Assembly (NCBI GenBank): GCA_910585615.1
Contig: CAJUFO010000111.1
Location: 1-9,878, forward strand
Reading direction: 5' to 3'
Length of the DNA: 9,878 nucleotides
Origin: an uncultured Acetatifactor sp.
Lineage (GTDB): Bacteria; Bacillota; Clostridia; Lachnospirales; Lachnospiraceae
Position numbers and translations under genes: made by a program. Position 1 is the first letter of the stretch, and every line of letters starts with the position of its first letter. Positions 6,091 through 9,878 of the stretch are shown piece by piece. Under the pieces are notes generated by a model. That model worked only from the letters and a program-made list of their open reading frames with translations, ran no database searches and was not told the origin of the DNA.

Positions 6091-9004
6091 TGAGTTCAAG
6101 GAAAAATTGATCGGCATCATCACCAGCAGGCTGACAGTCTTTACAGTGATATTCTGTCTGTTTGCCGGCGTGCTGATTTACCGCTGCTTTGAGCTGCAGA
6201 TTGTCCATGGACAGGAGTATCTGGAGGAATTCGTCCTGGAGATTGAAAAGACCCGGGACATCGCCAGCACCCGCGGCAATATTTACGACAGGAACGGCAA
6301 TGTGCTGGCCTACAACGAGCTGGCGTATTCCGTGAAGATAGAGGATGTGTTCGAATCGGGGCGGCTAAAGAACAGCAGGCTAAACGATACGATCTACAGC
6401 CTGATTCAGATGATAGAGAAGAACGGCGATAAATGCATTACGGATTTTAAGATATTCCTGAACGAAGACAGGGAATTCCAGTACTCCGTGGAGGGGACCA
6501 GCCTCCTGCGCTTCCTGGCGGATGTGTACGGAAAGGCCGATATCGGCGATTTAAAGGACGAGGAGCGCACCGCCACGGCAGACGAAATCATGGAGTACCT
6601 GAGCGATACCAAAAATTTCGCCATCGGAAGTTATGCGGATCCCGAGGACTCCAAGAGCGAGTTCCTGGTGGGGGAGGGGTACAGCAAGGAGGAATGGCTG
6701 ACTATGGTCACCATCCGATATGCCATGAATCTGACCTCCTTCCGGAAATATATCGGCACTACGGTGGCCACCAATGTGAACGAGAAGACAGTGGCGGTGG
6801 TCATGGAGAATTCCCAATCGCTGCCCGGTGTCACCATTGAGGCCGACACGGTGCGGCGGTACGTGGATTCAGAATATTTCGCCCATGTGCTGGGGTATAC
6901 GGGGAAAATATCCTCGGAGGAGCTGGCCGACCTGAATGCCCGGATGGCGGAGGAAAGGAACGCCGAAGAGCAGGGGGCAGGCAGTACGGAAGAAGGGAAC
7001 TCCGACGTCTACAGTCTCAATGACGTGGTAGGCAAGAGCGGCATAGAGTCCTATCTGGAGACCACGCTCCAGGGGGAAAAGGGATACGAGAAGGTCATCG
7101 TGGACAATATGGGCAAGGTCATCTCCATCCAGGAGCGCAAGGAGGCGAAAGCCGGCCAGGATGTGTACCTGACGATCGACAAGGATTTGACGGAGGCAAT
7201 CTACCATATCTTGGAGCAGAAGCTTGCGGGCCTTGTATCCAGCAAAATCATCAACGCAAAGGAGTATGTCCCGGCCAAAGGCGCGGACAGCAGCGATATC
7301 AAGATTCCCATATATGACGTGTATTTCACCATGTTCGACAACTCCGTCATCGACATCAAGGCCATGGCCGAGGAGGATGCCCAGGAGACGGAAAGGGAGG
7401 TCTATGCCGCCTATCTGGCCTACAAGGAGGGTGCGTACAATCAGCTGCGCTACGAGCTGACGGAGGGGCTGACCCCTTATAACCAGCTTTCCAAGGAGTA
7501 TCAGGTCTATCAGAGCAATATCGTGACGCTCCTGCGCAGGAACGGCATCATCATGTCGGAGGCGGTGGTATCGGATGACGCCACACAGGTGGCATGGGCC
7601 ACGGAGGAGGTCATCAGCCTCAGTGAATATCTGAAATACTGCATCTCCCAGAACTGGATTGATGTCAGCAAGCTGGAGCTGGACGACAAATATTCCGATT
7701 CCTCGGAAATCTATGATGAGATTCTGGATTATATCATCGTCATGATAGAGAACAATACGGACTTCCAGAAGCGTTTTTTCAAATATATGCTTTTGAACGA
7801 TGCCATAAGCGGCAGGCAGGTATGCCAGATTCTCTGTGAACAGGGAAAGGTCTCCATACCGGACGACGACAGGGCCGCAGTATTCGATGGGCAGATGAGC
7901 GCTTGGCAGTTCATGATGAATCGGATCGATCAACTGGACATCACCCCCGCCCAGTTGGCGCTGGATCCCTGCAACGCCTCCTGTGTGGTCACGGATGTGC
8001 ATACGGGGGACATCCTGGCCATTGTGTCCTATCCGGGCTATGACAACAATAAAATGGCCAATTCCATTGACGCGGACTATTACGCCCAGCTGAACGCGGA
8101 TAAGTCCAACCCGCAGTACAATTATGCCACACAGTACGCGGCGGCTCCGGGATCTACCTTTAAGATGCTGTCGGCGGCGGCCGGATTGATGGAGGGAGCC
8201 GTGGACATAGACAGTATCGTCAAGTGTAAGGGCATCTTTACGGAAATCGATCCGCCTCCCAGCTGCTGGAACCGATACGGGCATGGCAATGAGTCGCTGG
8301 TTTCCGCCATCCGCGATTCCTGCGACTGCTATTTCTATGATATAGGATACCAGCTCGCCATGGGTTCGGGCACATACAATGAGACAGAAGGTCTGGACAC
8401 CCTGCAAAAATATGCGGAACAGTTCGGGCTTACTGAGAAATCGGGCATCGAGATATCCGAGGCTTCCCCGAACGTGTCCACGGAAGACCCGGTGCGTTCC
8501 TCCATCGGCCAGGGCAGCAACAGTTATACGCTGACAGGGCTGGCCAGATATGTAGCCACGGTAGCCAACAGCGGCTTCTGCTACAATCTGACCCTGCTGG
8601 ATAAAATCACGGATTCGGAGGGCAATGTGGTGGAGGAGTTTCAGCCGAAGCTGCGCAATACCGTGGATATGCCCGGGGAATATTGGGACGCCATCCACCT
8701 GGGGATGCGCCAGGTGGTGGAGAACCGGAGCTATTTCGACAATCTGGCGGTGAACGTGGCCGGCAAGACCGGTACGGCAGAGCAGACCCTGGATCGGCCC
8801 AGCCACGCGCTGTTCGCCTGCTACGCGCCCTATGAGCAGCCCGAGATCAGCATCGTCACAAGGATTCCCTTCGGATACTCTGCGGATCACGCAGCGCAGG
8901 CTTCCAGAGATGTCCTGAAATACTATTATGGCCTGGCAGAGGTGGACGAGCTGATCACCGGCACGGCGGACGAGCCCGACGGCGGCATTACCAACGAGCA
9001 TTGA
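6059..9004 (+). CDS. mrdA: Penicillin-binding protein 2, class B transpeptidase of the elongasome, with large insertion
   Basis: PBP2 cross-links peptidoglycan outside the membrane in partnership with RodA and MreC. The 981-residue product has a cytoplasmic tail, one membrane anchor (about 24-45), a dimerisation/pedestal region beginning TRGNIYDRNGNVLAYNE (71-87), and the DVVGKSGIESYLE segment (322-334). The transpeptidase domain has S699 and K702 in PGSTFK, S754-C755-D756 (PBP2 enzymes commonly have S-x-D here) and K903-T904-G905. All catalytic motifs are intact. About 245 residues (roughly 392-638) separate TIDKDLTEAIYHILEQ from CVVTDVHTGDILAIVSYPGYD, where most PBP2 proteins have only a short link. 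This makes it much longer than the usual 600-700. ATG 6059 is preceded by GGAG (6051-6054). The start at 6041 has no such site. The tail after the domain is acidic. Confidence 0.95.
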   Translation: MREREHRNLFDEFKEKLIGIITSRLTVFTVIFCLFAGVLIYRCFELQIVHGQEYLEEFVLEIEKTRDIASTRGNIYDRNGNVLAYNELAYSVKIEDVFESGRLKNSRLNDTIYSLIQMIEKNGDKCITDFKIFLNEDREFQYSVEGTSLLRFLADVYGKADIGDLKDEERTATADEIMEYLSDTKNFAIGSYADPEDSKSEFLVGEGYSKEEWLTMVTIRYAMNLTSFRKYIGTTVATNVNEKTVAVVMENSQSLPGVTIEADTVRRYVDSEYFAHVLGYTGKISSEELADLNARMAEERNAEEQGAGSTEEGNSDVYSLNDVVGKSGIESYLETTLQGEKGYEKVIVDNMGKVISIQERKEAKAGQDVYLTIDKDLTEAIYHILEQKLAGLVSSKIINAKEYVPAKGADSSDIKIPIYDVYFTMFDNSVIDIKAMAEEDAQETEREVYAAYLAYKEGAYNQLRYELTEGLTPYNQLSKEYQVYQSNIVTLLRRNGIIMSEAVVSDDATQVAWATEEVISLSEYLKYCISQNWIDVSKLELDDKYSDSSEIYDEILDYIIVMIENNTDFQKRFFKYMLLNDAISGRQVCQILCEQGKVSIPDDDRAAVFDGQMSAWQFMMNRIDQLDITPAQLALDPCNASCVVTDVHTGDILAIVSYPGYDNNKMANSIDADYYAQLNADKSNPQYNYATQYAAAPGSTFKMLSAAAGLMEGAVDIDSIVKCKGIFTEIDPPPSCWNRYGHGNESLVSAIRDSCDCYFYDIGYQLAMGSGTYNETEGLDTLQKYAEQFGLTEKSGIEISEASPNVSTEDPVRSSIGQGSNSYTLTGLARYVATVANSGFCYNLTLLDKITDSEGNVVEEFQPKLRNTVDMPGEYWDAIHLGMRQVVENRSYFDNLAVNVAGKTGTAEQTLDRPSHALFACYAPYEQPEISIVTRIPFGYSADHAAQASRDVLKYYYGLAEVDELITGTADEPDGGITNEH

Positions 9005-9022
9005 ACGGGGGCATGGCGGATT

Positions 9023-9694
9023 ATGAGAGAAGCAGTGATCATCAAGAGCTTTCCCAACGGGATAGCGCTGTATCTGAACGGGGAGATGCCCTTTGAGGAT
9101 CTTCTGGCGGAGATTGGGTACAAATTCTCCGATGCCAGGAATTTCTTCGGCACAGTTACCATGGCATTGTCCATAGAGGGGCGACCCGTGACGGACATGG
9201 AGGAGATACGGATTCTGGAGACAATTTGCGACAACAGCGACATCAACATCGCCTGTATCGTGGAGAAGGATGAAACAGTCAACAAGAATTACGTGAAGGC
9301 GCTGGAGCGCACGGAAAGAGAGATGGCCCAGAAGCCGGAGGGGCAGTTCTTCCGTGGGGATCTAAAGGACAGAGAGGTGCTGGAAACGGAGAACAGCATC
9401 ATCATGCTGGGAAACGTCTATCCGGGGAGCAGCATCGTCAGTGCCAAGAACATCATCATATTGGGAGGGCTCTACGGGAAGGCCCACGCCGGAGGCAACG
9501 GCTGTGAGGGAGCCTTCATAGCAGCGTTTGAAATGGCGCCGGAGAGAATCAGAATCGGCGATTTCAAATATAAACCAGGTACAAAACAGGCAAGGTGGGG
9601 AATCAGACCGAAGGTACGACCGAAAATTGCATATGTGAAAAACGACCGAATCATCATCGAGGCGCTTACCAAAGACCTGCTGAGCAGCTTCTGA
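9023..9694 (+). CDS. minC: Septum site-determining protein MinC
   Basis: MinC blocks FtsZ assembly away from midcell after being recruited to the membrane by MinD. The 223-residue product has the N-terminal FtsZ-inhibiting domain (about 1-100, beginning VIIKSFPNGIALYLN), a short linker (AQKPEG), and the C-terminal right-handed beta-helix domain (about 107-223). Family-typical stretches are IIMLGNVYPGSSIVSAKNIIILGGLYGKAHAG (126-157), FIAAFEMAPERIRIGDF (165-181) and KIAYVKNDRIIIE (201-213). The conserved G-T-L-R-S-G-Q that opens the C-domain is G-D-L-K-D-R-E here (112-118). Length is normal. The start has only weak purine support (GGCGGA at 9015-9020, GGGGG at 9007-9011), but it gives the expected N-terminus 18 bases after mrdA. 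Confidence 0.92.
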   Translation: MREAVIIKSFPNGIALYLNGEMPFEDLLAEIGYKFSDARNFFGTVTMALSIEGRPVTDMEEIRILETICDNSDINIACIVEKDETVNKNYVKALERTEREMAQKPEGQFFRGDLKDREVLETENSIIMLGNVYPGSSIVSAKNIIILGGLYGKAHAGGNGCEGAFIAAFEMAPERIRIGDFKYKPGTKQARWGIRPKVRPKIAYVKNDRIIIEALTKDLLSSF

Positions 9695-9786
9695 TCTATC
9701 TGTGGAGTAGACGATTCTACGGAACAGACGATTGGGGAGGTGCTTAGAGGACGACAGACGAAATTCTTTTATGGAGGGCAGAAAGT
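9695..9786. other. minC-minD intergenic spacer with short repeats
   Basis: This is the longest gap inside the operon after the leader. It holds a small inverted repeat GTAGA-CGAT-TCTAC (9707-9720) and a direct repeat AGACGATT at 9709-9716 and 9726-9733. A shorter AGACGA follows at 9756-9761. None is followed by a T-run, so it is not a typical terminator. The end contains the minD ribosome-binding site GGAGGG (9773-9778). No promoter is convincing. Confidence 0.45.
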
Positions 9787-9878
9787 ATGGATGAAAAGCA
9801 TTCCAGGGAGCAGCAAAGCTCCAAAGTCATTGTCGTCACTTCAGGGAAAGGCGGCGTGGGCAAGACCACCACGACCGC
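9787..9878 (+). CDS. minD: Septum site-determining ATPase MinD (3'-truncated by window edge)
   Basis: MinD is a membrane-binding ParA/MinD-family ATPase that recruits MinC. Thirty codons are visible. After a hydrophilic leader of about 12 residues (MDEKHSREQQSS) the typical VIVVTSGKGGVGKTTTT begins, with the deviant Walker A motif at residues 20-28 including the signature lysine K21 and P-loop K26. Most MinD proteins start only a few residues before this strand, so the leader is longer than usual. ATG 9787 has GGAGGG eight bases upstream. The position directly after minC confirms the assignment over other ParA-like ATPases. Confidence 0.93.
   Translation, partial: MDEKHSREQQSSKVIVVTSGKGGVGKTTTT

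Noticed and set aside
6869..9001. A 710-codon open frame on the minus strand opposite mrdA
   Set aside because: It is in exact antisense register with the mrdA codons, where stops arise only from sense TTA, CTA and TCA. The gene rarely uses these codons, so the open frame is a by-product of codon bias. The mrdA strand encodes clear PBP2 motifs.
1..9878. Mobile elements, CRISPR arrays, tRNA/rRNA genes or defence islands
   Set aside because: No transposase or integrase motifs, regular spaced repeats, cloverleaf-like sequences or composition shifts were seen. The window is filled by housekeeping genes.

Overview
The window looks like a chromosomal segment of a Gram-positive clostridium, most likely Lachnospiraceae. 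The reasons are a moderately high G+C content, CTG/GAG-rich codon use, TTG and GTG starts behind strong Shine-Dalgarno sites, and a gene order close to the classical Firmicutes radC-mreBCD-minCD cluster. All genes I can support are on the + strand. The family names come from recognising protein motifs by eye; no database search was run.

Region 1 (1-2279) holds the 3' two thirds of miaA (tRNA isopentenyltransferase), a small unrecognised ORF that overlaps its end, and a complete PLP-dependent enzyme of the methionine gamma-lyase/aluminium-resistance family. A short AT-richer gap (2280-2476) follows, with a plausible extended -10 promoter at 2321-2349.

Region 2 (2477-9878) is a tightly packed cell-envelope, shape and division operon: a DUF4321 small membrane protein, radC, an mreB homologue, mreC, mreD, mrdA (PBP2), minC and the first 30 codons of minD. 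The spacing is 60, 48, -4, 24, -32, 18 and 92 bases. MreB, MreC, MreD and PBP2 would form the core of a sidewall-elongation machine, while MinC and MinD place the division septum. The shared transcript would couple elongation to division-site selection. The elongasome glycosyltransferase RodA and MinE are not in the window and may lie downstream.

No mobile element, CRISPR array, tRNA, rRNA or clearly alien segment was seen, and I do not see an undescribed multi-gene system. The points worth a second look are divergent versions of familiar proteins. The MreB homologue appears to have lost both the catalytic Glu and the phosphate-2 Asp of its ATP site. MinC lacks the RSGQ motif linked to MinD binding. 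PBP2 carries about 245 extra residues at the start of its transpeptidase domain. RadC has a basic N-terminal extension partly built from an 18-bp in-frame repeat.
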